DNA of 35,193 nucleotides. Source: CAVQUE01 sp046290435. Lineage in GTDB: Bacteria > Actinomycetota > Acidimicrobiia > Acidimicrobiales > UBA8592. The stretch covers positions 1 to 35,193 of the forward strand of contig JBKAGO010000061.1 of the NCBI GenBank assembly GCA_046290435.1, given 5' to 3'. The number at the start of each line of letters is the position of its first letter. Within the stretch, counting starts at the first letter, position 1. A model generated the notes under the pieces. The model made no database searches and was not told the DNA's origin. It saw only the letters and a list, made by a program, of their open reading frames with translations. This document shows, piece by piece, positions 1-8,105 of this stretch. The position numbers were made by a program, and so were the translations under genes.

Positions 1-189
1 CTGATAGAGGGCAGCAGCTTGGCCTGCGGCGGCAGCGGTACAGAGGAGCCCGTCGATCTGGGCGCGGATGTCTTGGAGGCCGCAGAGCCAGTCGGCGAGT
101 TCGTCGCGGCTCCAGCACGACAACGGGATGTCGCCCGCGTCCGAAAGGACGGTGCGTAACTCGTCGAGTACGACGTCCGGGGTTTCCAC
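1..189 (-). CDS. DUF222/13E12 HNH endonuclease, N-terminus only (cut by window edge)
   Basis: The first 63 residues of a DUF222 (13E12 repeat family) protein, reading off the left edge. The start is GTG at 189 (V-E-T-P-D-V-V-L), preceded on the minus strand by a GAAGGAG ribosome site. It matches the start of the 20964-22397 gene almost residue for residue, including the stretch CWSRDELA and the motif LQDIRAQIDGLL. The family normally has an N-terminal DUF222 region and a C-terminal HNH nuclease domain; only the DUF222 start is visible here. The similarity continues upstream of the start codon through the promoter, so the copy arose by duplication of the whole transcription unit. Whether its HNH end is intact cannot be seen. 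Confidence 0.85.
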   Translation of the reverse strand, partial: METPDVVLDELRTVLSDAGDIPLSCWSRDELADWLCGLQDIRAQIDGLLCTAAAAGQAAALYQ

Positions 190-333
190 GGACAGCTCCT
201 TCTCTGCGACGCGCAGCGGCATCGGTGACAGCGACACGCACGACGAAGCCCGAGAGCCAGGCGCGGGTGTCAGTGAGGTTCAGAGGCAACCCGAGGGGTT
301 GCGAGCATCGCCGGGGAAGAGCGACGTGAGACT

Positions 334-362
334 ACCCTAGCGAACATACGTTCGATACGCAA
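334..362 (-). promoter_or_regulatory. LexA-controlled promoter of the left DUF222 gene
   Basis: On the minus strand a -35-like TTGCGT (357-362) and a -10-like TAGGGT (334-339) are separated by exactly 17 bp. That spacer holds TCGAACGTATGTTCGC (340-355), one mismatch from the mycobacterial/actinobacterial SOS box TCGAAC-N4-GTTCGA. LexA bound there would block RNA polymerase directly. The leader to the GTG at 189 is about 140 nt. The identical element lies before the middle copy. Confidence 0.8.
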
Positions 363-474
363 CACCTGGGCAAAGAAATTCTCGGAGGCGCGCCGATGAC
401 TGCGGCCACGGCCGGGCGAGGCCTGCAACGTCGCTCACCAGCGACCGGCGCGCCGAGCAGTGTTCGCCATCGTC

Positions 475-498
475 CGACCCCGACCCCGACCCCGACCT
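475..498. repeat. Hexamer tandem repeat CGACCC x4
   Basis: Four consecutive CGACCC units, the last ending in T, followed by more degenerate GACCG-rich sequence up to about 540. Confidence 0.8.
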
Positions 499-562
499 GG
501 AACCCGGAACCCCGACCGCCGACCGCCGACCGCGTCCCGGCTCCCGGTGTTGGTAGGCGACG

Positions 563-618
563 CCGTCAGCCGTCAGCCGTCAGCCGTCAGCCGTCAGCCG
601 TCAGCGGTCAGCGGTCAG
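563..618. repeat. Heptamer tandem repeat (CCGTCAG)6(CGGTCAG)2
   Basis: Eight perfect-length 7-bp units without spacers: six CCGTCAG then two CGGTCAG. They lie 24 bp beyond the stop codon of the nuclease gene that ends at 642. The change of variant after unit six suggests slippage expansion. Confidence 0.9.
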
Positions 619-641
619 GCAGACGTCGAACCGACCTCGTC

Positions 642-1073
642 TCATATGGCGAGGTCGATCACCATCGGTGCGTGGTCGGACTTGATGTCGCCGCTGCCCC
701 AGTGGTCGTAGTCGCCGATCCAGACGCCGACGAGGCGGTCTCGCCACGCAGCGGGGATGAAGCACCAGTCGAGCATGGAGGGCTTGTCGCGGTTGTAGGT
801 GTGCCAGTGGGTGGCGGGCTCGGCGGGATCGCCGATGGCGACGTCGTGGTGGGTGTGCCAGGCGCTGACCATGCCCCGGTCGGCGTAGGCGCGGACGAGT
901 GATCCGAAGTCCCAGCGGGCGTTGCCCTTGTCCCAGCGGGGGTGGTGGTTGCAGTCGCCGGCGAGGACCCAGTCGCCGTCACCGAACCCGCCCGCCACAT
1001 TCCACGCCACGATCCTGAACCTGCCCGGGGGCTTGCCGGGCGGGAGCGGTGTCGGGAGCGGGATCGAGGTCAC
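642..1073 (-). CDS. Endonuclease/exonuclease/phosphatase-family protein, internally shortened
   Basis: 143 aa starting at GTG 1073, whose codon overlaps the stop of the upstream helicase gene (GTGA), so the two are translationally coupled. The N-terminus has the family opening (RIVAWNVAGGF). The C-terminal half carries the conserved VLAGDCNHHP (metal-binding D-N), the NRDKP...LDWCF stretch and the final SDHAPMVIDL with the catalytic Asp-His. About 100 residues that normally separate the opening strand from the AGD-N motif are missing, including the I-Q-E strand that supplies a metal-binding Glu. The join is in frame. Family members usually exceed 220 aa and hydrolyse phosphodiesters or phosphomonoesters. 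This one may be inactive, may act with its helicase partner, or may reflect a deletion in this lineage or assembly. Confidence 0.75.
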   Translation of the reverse strand: MTSIPLPTPLPPGKPPGRFRIVAWNVAGGFGDGDWVLAGDCNHHPRWDKGNARWDFGSLVRAYADRGMVSAWHTHHDVAIGDPAEPATHWHTYNRDKPSMLDWCFIPAAWRDRLVGVWIGDYDHWGSGDIKSDHAPMVIDLAI

Positions 1074-4000
1074 GTCGCCCGCTCGACGAAGCTGCAGAGG
1101 GTCGAGATGAGCTCCATCTCCTTCACGTTCCTCGCCCGGCTGTCGAGCAACTCCTCGGTGCACACGAGGTAGGCCAGGCAGCGGGCGCGGCTGATGGCGA
1201 CGTTGAGTCGGTTCTTCGAGAACAGGAAGTCCAGGCCCCGAGGGACGTCGGCGGCGCTCGACGCGGTCATGGAGAAGATGACGGCGGCGCCTTCCTGACC
1301 CTGGAACTTGTCGACCGAGCCGACGCGCACCGCAGCAGTCGCCCGGTCGGCGTCGAGGGCGGCGCGGATGGTGGCGACCTGGTCGTTGTAGGGGGCGACC
1401 ACGAGCAGGTCGGCCGGCGTGATCGGGCCGGTCCGGCCGGCGGCGTCGGTCCACTGGCGGCCGACGAGCTCGGCTGCGAGATCGGCCACGATGGCGGCCT
1501 CTTCGGGCGACGACGTCGAGCGGCCCTGGTGGCGCGCCGGGATCCAGCGCAGCCCGGTGCCGTGCTCGGTGTCCTGGCGGGCGCAGTCGGGATGGCTGGT
1601 GAGGCGGCCCTCGTAGATGTGGTCGGAGATGAACCCGCAGACGTCGGGGTGCATGCGACGGGTGGTGCCGAGGAACACGCCGCGGTCGGCGGTGATGGTG
1701 GGCGCGCCGTCGAGGACGTGGGTGAGGACGCTGGCGCCGGCTCCGGCGGGATGCGTGCCCTTGACGACCTGGGGCAGTTGCAGCGGGTCGCCGAGAAGGA
1801 CGACGTTGTGGGCGCCCATGGTGGCGGCCATCGCGTCGGCCAGGCCGAGCTGGCCGGCCTCGTCGATGAACAGCACGTCGACCGGCGCGTCGCGCATGGC
1901 CTTGTTGGCGAAGTGCCAGGCCGTACCGGTGACGAGGTCGTACTTCCGGCGGGCGCCGGCCTCGGCGCTGCCCGCGTGGGTGACGGCACCAGGCAGCTCG
2001 GGGCGCTTGCGTGGGGCTCGTCGGGCGATCTGCACACCGTCGAGATCGCCGGCGCCGCGCAACACGTCGATGGTGGCGTCGAGGAGGTTGTCGACGGCGG
2101 CGTGGCTCATGGCGCAGATGCCGACGCGGCGCCCGGCCCGGAGGAGTTCGTGGATGAGGTGCGAGCCCGTGTATGTCTTGCCCGTGCCGGGCGGACCCTG
2201 GACGGCGACGGCGCTGTCGTCGAGGTGGTCGATCCAGCGACGCATGTCGTCGACGTCGTCGCTGAAGCCGGCGGCCCCAGGCGCCCGGCCCGCTCCGGCC
2301 CGCAGGCGCGGGGTCTCGGCGCGCAGCAGGGCCATGGCGGCGGGGTTGGGGGTACGGGCCGGATCGAGGACGTCGTCGGCGAGGGCGGTGAGGGCCTCGG
2401 GCTTGGGATGCGCGCCGACCGAGTCGTTGAGCACGACCGCTGCGGGGTAGACGCCGGCCTCGTCGCACGCGTCGTTCCACACCAAGCGCACCTCGCCGCT
2501 GCAGATCTGCTGGGATGCAACGGGCAGCGCCTCGCCGGTCGTGCCGGCGGCCGGGTCACGATCAACGGTGGTCCTGTCGGCGCCAGGGTCGGAATCGACG
2601 GTGAGGTCGAGGTCGACACCGTCGATGGCGGCGAAGCCCAGGAGACCGTCGGGACGGGCGAACACGACCTGGCCCTTGCCGGCGGCGAGGTCGCTGACGA
2701 GGGTCTGGGTCGGGAACCGCAGGACCATGGCCGGGCTGTCGAGGGCCTGTCCCTTGGCGCCGATGCGCTCGACGGTGCCGAGGCATTCGAGGCCGGCGAT
2801 GACGCTGGGGTCGTCGAGCTGGGCCGGGAGCTCGTAGCCGGTCTTGAGGACCAGTTCGGTGAACACGGCGTGGGTCTCGCGCCGCCAGTAGCCGAGGAGG
2901 TGGGCGAGGAGATGCTCGGGACACGCCGGGGTGTCGGCGGCCTCGGCATCGTCGGTGGATGCAGCGGCCGACGCCGGAGCAGGCGGCTCGATGGCCAGGA
3001 GGGCTTCGACACGGGCGTCGAGGTCGACGTCGGCGGGTTCGGGGACCTCGAACACCGGGGCCCGCCACGGCAGCTCGGGCGGCCGGCGGTCGACCAGCCA
3101 GTCCCGCAACGCCCTGGTGGCCTCGACGTCGTCGGCGTTGTAGCGGGCGATGCGGTCGAGGCGGGCGGAGTCGGCGTCGGTGCACCAGCGGTCGTAGTCG
3201 ACGACGGCGCCCGAGCCCGCGTCGATGTCGTGGCTGCGTTGGTAGCCGGTGTGGAGCTCGATGTGTTTGAGACCGTAGGACTCCGAGCCGACCTGCATGG
3301 CGCCGGTGACGACGGGGAACAGGTCGACGAACAGGCCGCTGTCGACCAGTTCGGTCAGCAGCGTCTCGCGCACGCCGTGGGTGGCGGCCAGCGATTGCAG
3401 GGCCGATCGCTCGGTGTGGTTGTAGTGGTAGACGTGCATGCCGGGATGGCGGCGGCGCCGGTCGGCGAGGTCGTCGATGAGCCCGGCGGTGATGGCGGCT
3501 TCGCCGTCGAGGTCGTGCGCCCAGCGGGCGTCGTAGACCCACGCGCCGGTTTCGTCGCGCAGCAGCAGACCGAACAGGAAGAACAGGCCCCGCTCGGCGC
3601 GCCAGAACGGATGGCCCTCGTAGTCGAGGAAGATGTCGCCGTCGTCGGGGCAGGGGAGCGCGGCGTAGCCGAGCGGCACGGGCTCGGCGACGACGGGCAG
3701 CTCGCGTATGGGCGGCAGCGCGTCGGGCTGGTTGCGGGCCGCCACCTGGAGCGCCGCCTGCACGGCGAGGCGGTCGAGGCGTTCGGGTCGGACCCCGTCG
3801 ACTTCGGGCAGTGCGGGCTCGGCGCTATCGGCAGCGGCGGCCTCAGCGGCGACCCCGACCCCGGGGACCCGGGGGACCCGGGCCAGGTCGGCCAGGTCTG
3901 CGATGGTCGGCGTGCCGTGGGCGACGAGCGCGTGGCGGTCGGCCTTGTGCAGTCCGGCGACATGGACCAAGGAGTCCTCGCCACGCCACTGGGCCTCGCA

Positions 4001-4684
4001 CGTCGGGGCGAAGTCGCAGAAGTCGCAGTGGCTGCACGGCTCGGGCTCGGTGACGGCTGCAGCGCCCCCGCCGTCCGGGGCTGGCTCGCCCATGGCGCGG
4101 TCGAGTTGGGCGCGCAGGCGGCGCCAGTACGCGTGCACGTCGTCGAGGCGGACCCGTTCGATCTCTCCGGAGCCCAACCAGATGTGGAGGTGTTCGGGGG
4201 CGTGGCCGGTGGCGGCGGCGATGGCGTCGGCGTAGAAGCAGAGCTGGAGGATGTGGCCGGGCTTGGCTGCGGTGCGGGCGAGCTTGGCGTCGAGCGGTTC
4301 CCAGGTGGTGATGCCGTCGCGTTCGACGCGTAGCAAGAAGTCGGCGACGCCGCGCATGTCGTCGTGTACGAACGGCATCTGGAAGATGACGTCGTGGTCG
4401 CCGCCGAACGGGTCCTGCGCGGCGATGCGGGCCGCCCACTGGTCGAAGCGTTCTCGTTCGTGGCGGTCGCCGATCTCGAGGACCCGCAGTCCCTTCGACC
4501 GGTAGTGCTCGAGGCAGGCCTGTTCGTGGTCGAGGCCCTTCTGGCGCAACATGTCGGCCATCTCGCCTCCGCCGCCGGCGGTGACGAACTGCTCGCCGGC
4601 GTCGCGTCGCCGCTCGAGCGCCAACGAATGGGCGCAGTCGAGGAAGGCCGTGATCTTGGTGGGCGTCAGCAGTCGGGAGGTCAT
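1070..4684 (-). CDS. TM0106-type RecB-like nuclease fused to SF1 (DNA2/UPF1-like) helicase
   Basis: 1204 aa. The N-terminal ~230 residues match the TM0106 RecB-like nuclease family: a PD-(D/E)XK-type core (DMRGVADFLLRV, then EPLDAKLA) and a cysteine cluster CSHCDFCDF...C near residues 215-228, as in nucleases that bind an Fe-S cluster. Around residue 346 is the RNase H-like DYEGHPFW segment common in this family. The C-terminal third is an SF1 helicase: Walker A GPPGTGKT at 830-837, Walker B FIDEAGQ near 938, GDPLQLPQV, and later VDKFQGQE and NVAISRA motifs. It should unwind and cut DNA or RNA ends in the cytoplasm; the biological substrate is unknown. It is first in a two-gene unit with the phosphatase-fold protein at 642-1073. 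Such fusions occur in actinobacteria with no settled role, and repair or defence are both possible. Confidence 0.88.
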   Translation of the reverse strand: MTSRLLTPTKITAFLDCAHSLALERRRDAGEQFVTAGGGGEMADMLRQKGLDHEQACLEHYRSKGLRVLEIGDRHERERFDQWAARIAAQDPFGGDHDVIFQMPFVHDDMRGVADFLLRVERDGITTWEPLDAKLARTAAKPGHILQLCFYADAIAAATGHAPEHLHIWLGSGEIERVRLDDVHAYWRRLRAQLDRAMGEPAPDGGGAAAVTEPEPCSHCDFCDFAPTCEAQWRGEDSLVHVAGLHKADRHALVAHGTPTIADLADLARVPRVPGVGVAAEAAAADSAEPALPEVDGVRPERLDRLAVQAALQVAARNQPDALPPIRELPVVAEPVPLGYAALPCPDDGDIFLDYEGHPFWRAERGLFFLFGLLLRDETGAWVYDARWAHDLDGEAAITAGLIDDLADRRRRHPGMHVYHYNHTERSALQSLAATHGVRETLLTELVDSGLFVDLFPVVTGAMQVGSESYGLKHIELHTGYQRSHDIDAGSGAVVDYDRWCTDADSARLDRIARYNADDVEATRALRDWLVDRRPPELPWRAPVFEVPEPADVDLDARVEALLAIEPPAPASAAASTDDAEAADTPACPEHLLAHLLGYWRRETHAVFTELVLKTGYELPAQLDDPSVIAGLECLGTVERIGAKGQALDSPAMVLRFPTQTLVSDLAAGKGQVVFARPDGLLGFAAIDGVDLDLTVDSDPGADRTTVDRDPAAGTTGEALPVASQQICSGEVRLVWNDACDEAGVYPAAVVLNDSVGAHPKPEALTALADDVLDPARTPNPAAMALLRAETPRLRAGAGRAPGAAGFSDDVDDMRRWIDHLDDSAVAVQGPPGTGKTYTGSHLIHELLRAGRRVGICAMSHAAVDNLLDATIDVLRGAGDLDGVQIARRAPRKRPELPGAVTHAGSAEAGARRKYDLVTGTAWHFANKAMRDAPVDVLFIDEAGQLGLADAMAATMGAHNVVLLGDPLQLPQVVKGTHPAGAGASVLTHVLDGAPTITADRGVFLGTTRRMHPDVCGFISDHIYEGRLTSHPDCARQDTEHGTGLRWIPARHQGRSTSSPEEAAIVADLAAELVGRQWTDAAGRTGPITPADLLVVAPYNDQVATIRAALDADRATAAVRVGSVDKFQGQEGAAVIFSMTASSAADVPRGLDFLFSKNRLNVAISRARCLAYLVCTEELLDSRARNVKEMELISTLCSFVERAT

Positions 4685-4968
4685 GAGGCTCGCTGGTCGT
4701 GGGAGGTTCCGCCGAGAAGGTACTCATCGGCCGTGACACGACCGTGTGGAGCCCGCTCGTCCGGGCACCGCGTAGGCCCGGCGGCCCGGGTCCCGGGGCC
4801 CTACCCGGCGAGCGGGCAGGTCGGCCGCCTCATGCGATGGTCGGTTCGGTCGACTGCCTGTCGGGAGCAGTCGAATCGGTCGACACGCCGAACCTGGCGG
4901 GTGGCGTACGGCCGGGCGTGCTCGCGAACGGCTCGGATGGTCCGGCCTGCCCCGGGGAGGGTGTGATC

Positions 4969-5568
4969 GTGAAGCTCAGCCACGTCGGCCTGGCGGTCTC
5001 GGTGTCGTTGGCGGCTGCCGGATGCGGCGGTGCCGTTGCCGAGGTCGCGCTCGGCAGTGACGACCTCAAGGTGATCCCCCACGAACTCGCGAACGTCGAC
5101 CACGGTCCGTTCATCCCGGACGACCCGACGTTGACCGGGGACAACAGTGCGGCCGGTGCAGAGGCCCCGAAGATCGGCGATGACGACGCGACGTTCTGCG
5201 ACTACGGCAAGGCACTCTTCCCCGCCGAGGGCCTCTCCTCGCCCTGGTTCTATGTCGGCTTGCTGGAGCCGGCTGACGTCGAGCCATGGTTCGAGATGAT
5301 GCTCGACGTGTTCGAACACGCCGAAGGCAAGGCGCCCGACGACCTGCGAGGGCAGCTGGGCGCGATCGCCGGACACTTCGAGGCAGTCGATGCCGCGCTC
5401 GCCGAGGTGGACTACGTCGTGATGGACGTGGATCCTGCAACCGTCGGGTCGCCCCCCGACCTGGCGGAAGCGTATGACCACGTGGCGGAGTACGTCTATG
5501 GCGAGTGCTACGACGGCGATCCCCGCAACCTGGAGTTCCATTTCGTCGCCGACGCGATCCCGGATTGA
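4969..5568 (+). CDS. Predicted lipoprotein, function unknown
   Basis: 199 aa from GTG 4969, chosen because GGGGAGG sits 8 nt upstream; GTG 4963 is too close to it. The N-terminus is a lipoprotein signal: a Lys, a hydrophobic run and lipobox AAGC, with lipidation predicted at the Cys around residue 18. The mature part is acidic, with an aromatic-rich segment (SPWFYVGLLEPADVEPWF) and helical stretches, and has two further cysteines that could pair. No family is recognised. It is divergent from the helicase operon and stands alone; the frame is open further upstream, but that part has no start signal and reads as non-coding. Confidence 0.75.
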   Translation: MKLSHVGLAVSVSLAAAGCGGAVAEVALGSDDLKVIPHELANVDHGPFIPDDPTLTGDNSAAGAEAPKIGDDDATFCDYGKALFPAEGLSSPWFYVGLLEPADVEPWFEMMLDVFEHAEGKAPDDLRGQLGAIAGHFEAVDAALAEVDYVVMDVDPATVGSPPDLAEAYDHVAEYVYGECYDGDPRNLEFHFVADAIPD

Positions 5569-5741
5569 GCCGCACATCGAACGCGCTGGTCACGCACCGC
5601 CAGAGGGGCCCGATGAACGGCTCCGGGTGACGCTCTACCTTTGGGGGCTTCCGGACCGATGGGGGCTTCCGGGGTCGACGTGCGGCAGAGGGAGGGCGCG
5701 GTGACGGTGTCGGGGTTCGGGCAGGGCACGGGGCGCTGCTG

Positions 5742-7895
5742 ATGGCCGAGGTGCTGTATCTCGTGAAGGCCAACCGGGTGCAGGAGTATCACCACCAGAA
5801 CCTGGCGATCCTGGCTGCGCCCGAGGGCGAGCGCTTCGAGATCAGCTACGGCGAGCGCTGGGTGGCGCCGGGCCTCGAGGTGAAGCCGGGGCAGGGGTGC
5901 GCGCTGGTCATCGCCGATTCGCCGTACCGGCACTATCAGCCGCTGCGCTGGGGTGTGGTCGAGGAGGCCGACGTCGCCGACCGGCGCCTGCGGCTCACGG
6001 TGCGGATGGGGGCGTTCGTCCTCGACGGCGAGCGCCTGACCGTCGAGTGGGACGCGGCGGCGCAGATCGACGCCGAACGTGGCGACGGCGAGAAGACCCG
6101 ACCGTACTTCGCGTTCATGGAGTCGAACCACGGGCTGCGCAACCCTCACGGCCGCGACGAGCAGGACGCCGCGTGGCATCAGGCGGTCGAGGGCCTGAAA
6201 CGCAACGAGTACTTCAGCGGCTGCTCGATCGCCCGCCTCGGCGAGATCACCCGCGCCGACGGCGTCGCCGTGGAGGCGGGCCGGGCGCTGCCGGTGGGCA
6301 CCGAGGTGCGCATCCCCATCGAGGTGCGCTCGATCGAGCGGGAAGAGACCGAGCTCGAGGTCGTCGTCGACGCCGAACCGCCGGGGTCGCTCGAGCTGGT
6401 GGCTGCGACGACGGTGCCGGCCAACGGCCGGGGCGAGGTGCGGGCCGTGGTCACCGCGCCTGGCGCGGTCAGGGCCCGGCTGAACCTGTTGCCCGACGCG
6501 CTGCGGTCGAGCCGCCCGGTGGTGGCCTTCTCGGTCGTCGAGGCGCCCGGCGGATCCGACGCGGAGCAGCAGGCGGGGGCGTCGGTCGACGGGGTCCGAC
6601 GTCTGGTGCGACGCCTGCACCGCGAGGCGACCATCGCCGACGAGGACTGGATTGCGCTGTTCCAGGACTTCTTCGTGCCCTGGGGTGGCGGCGACGCCGA
6701 GGTCACCGCCGCGTATGCCGAGCGGCTGTTCGCGGCGGGGCGGTTCCGGGAGCTGGAGTCGGTGCTGGTGTCGGTCGAGCGTCGCCAGCCGCGGGCGGAT
6801 CTGTTGTTGTTGCTGGCGTCGATCCACAACGGCACCGCGGCCGAGCACACCGAGCTGTTGACCCGGGTCGACTTCGAGGACGCGGGCCACTTCGAGTTGT
6901 TGCTGGCGGCGCTGGATGCGGCGCCGCCGGGCGTGGTGCGGCCGGTGGTCGAGCCGCTGTACAAGTCGGTGCTGGGCGACGACCGCAAGCTCGAGCTGAT
7001 CCGGCGTGTGCTGCCGATCGTGTCCTCCGACGAGTTCGCCACGACGTTGGCCGAGGAGCTCGCCTACCACGACCCCGAGATGGGGGTCGGGTTCATGATG
7101 TCCCGCTGGCCCGATCCGGCGACCACCTACGGCCCGGCGCTCGAGATGCTGGTGGACTTCGGGGTGCGCAAGAACCAGCTGGGTCCCTATGTGCGCCAGT
7201 GGTTGGGGGCAATGGCAGAGGCGCACCGGTGGCGGGCGCTGCTCGATCGGTTGCCGAAGGCCCGTCAGGCCCTGCCCGGCGTCGATCGGCCCGCAGCGCT
7301 CGGGGCGTTGGCCGCCGACCTGTTGGGCAGCGGCGACGACGCCGCCACGAAGGTGGGGTTCGAGCTGGCCTGCGAAGCCGCCGAGGAGGCGTGCCGCACC
7401 GGCCAGCTCGACACCGCCGGTGTGTTGGCGGATCTGTTGCAGGGCAACCTGCGCCTCAGCGGCGGCGACGAGCGTCGCCTGGCCGCCAAGGAGCTGATCG
7501 AGACGATCGGCGAGGCGCTGGCACGCTCCGACGAGCTGACCGACTGGCGGGCCCGCCAGGCCCAGGACCGCTACAGCAGCGTCGCCCCGCACTGCCGCAA
7601 CAAGGTGCTGCACCTGGTGGGCGGCACCGCCGACGCCTGGGAGGCGACGCTGGCCGCCAACCTGCAGCTGGCCAAGCTCGAGCGCCACGAGGCCGAGAAG
7701 CACAAGTCCCCGACGGCGGACTGGGTGGACTCGGTCGATCCCGCCACCGACATCGTGGTCATCCTGTGGGAGCGCATCGGCCACGCCCTGAGCGGCCGGG
7801 TGAAGGACGCGTGCCGTCGCAGGGGCGTGCCGTGCATCGAAGCCCGGTCGGGCGAGCGTGGCCTGCTCGAAGCCCTGGAGACGGGCCTGGGCTGA
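5742..7895 (+). CDS. Large cytosolic protein with DUF2325-like C-terminal domain
   Basis: 717 aa, no signal peptide or membrane segment. The N-terminal ~270 residues look beta-rich (two successive beta-sandwich-like stretches). Residues ~280-610 are helical and leucine/alanine rich, resembling a helical-repeat solenoid. The last ~100 residues begin KVLHLVGGT and end with DIVVILWERIGHAL-x4-KDACRRRGVPCIEA, the pattern of DUF2325: a Rossmann-like fold with a GG loop near the start and a late strand before a short His-containing loop. No function is known to me for this combination. The stop codon is immediately adjacent to the stop of the convergent peptide gene. No strong ribosome site precedes ATG 5742. 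Confidence 0.75.
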   Translation: MAEVLYLVKANRVQEYHHQNLAILAAPEGERFEISYGERWVAPGLEVKPGQGCALVIADSPYRHYQPLRWGVVEEADVADRRLRLTVRMGAFVLDGERLTVEWDAAAQIDAERGDGEKTRPYFAFMESNHGLRNPHGRDEQDAAWHQAVEGLKRNEYFSGCSIARLGEITRADGVAVEAGRALPVGTEVRIPIEVRSIEREETELEVVVDAEPPGSLELVAATTVPANGRGEVRAVVTAPGAVRARLNLLPDALRSSRPVVAFSVVEAPGGSDAEQQAGASVDGVRRLVRRLHREATIADEDWIALFQDFFVPWGGGDAEVTAAYAERLFAAGRFRELESVLVSVERRQPRADLLLLLASIHNGTAAEHTELLTRVDFEDAGHFELLLAALDAAPPGVVRPVVEPLYKSVLGDDRKLELIRRVLPIVSSDEFATTLAEELAYHDPEMGVGFMMSRWPDPATTYGPALEMLVDFGVRKNQLGPYVRQWLGAMAEAHRWRALLDRLPKARQALPGVDRPAALGALAADLLGSGDDAATKVGFELACEAAEEACRTGQLDTAGVLADLLQGNLRLSGGDERRLAAKELIETIGEALARSDELTDWRARQAQDRYSSVAPHCRNKVLHLVGGTADAWEATLAANLQLAKLERHEAEKHKSPTADWVDSVDPATDIVVILWERIGHALSGRVKDACRRRGVPCIEARSGERGLLEALETGLG

Positions 7896-8093
7896 TCAGC
7901 TGTCCGGAGGTGGTCTGCGTCGCGCCGCGTCGATTGCCGACCCGGCCACGAGGCCGGCAGCGGCACCGAACGTCGTACCGAATGCGATGCCGACTCCGCC
8001 CGCGATGATCAAGCCGAGCGTCGTGCCCACGCCTGCACCGATGACCAGTCCTGCGCCGGCCCAGATCATCTGGTCCCGGCTGCCGTTCTCCAT
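7896..8093 (-). CDS. Glycine-zipper small membrane protein
   Basis: 65 aa. One long hydrophobic, glycine-rich stretch (residues ~9-54) has GxxxG spacing, as in glycine-zipper membrane peptides, followed by a short basic/proline tail. ATG 8093 has a GAGGGG ribosome site that overlaps the stop codon of the oxidoreductase gene 12 bp upstream, so the two are probably one transcript. It may pack two transmembrane helices as a hairpin. Function unknown. Confidence 0.7.
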   Translation of the reverse strand: MENGSRDQMIWAGAGLVIGAGVGTTLGLIIAGGVGIAFGTTFGAAAGLVAGSAIDAARRRPPPDS

Positions 8094-8105
8094 GTCGTTC
8101 GCCCC

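Larger units (their letters stand above)
190..641. other. Intergenic stretch with promoter and simple repeats, no gene
   Basis: Apart from the LexA promoter and two short tandem arrays, no credible gene is seen. The open frames across 396-902 have low-complexity Pro/Arg/Ser products, lack a ribosome site and run antisense into the nuclease gene. The part up to about 385 is homologous to the leader and upstream region of the middle DUF222 gene. Confidence 0.6.

Noticed and set aside
563..618. Possible replication iterons or CRISPR repeats
   Set aside because: 7-bp head-to-tail units with no spacers and no Rep gene nearby; best read as simple slippage repeats.
1049..4333. 1094-aa plus-strand open frame opposite the helicase gene
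   Set aside because: Product is Gly/Val/Asp-rich with no domain; it is the mirror of a high-GC coding strand, while the minus strand has clear helicase and nuclease motifs.
5508..7784. 758-aa minus-strand open frame opposite the DUF2325-like gene
   Set aside because: Arg/Gln/Leu-rich antisense product without start signal; the plus strand has the coherent protein.
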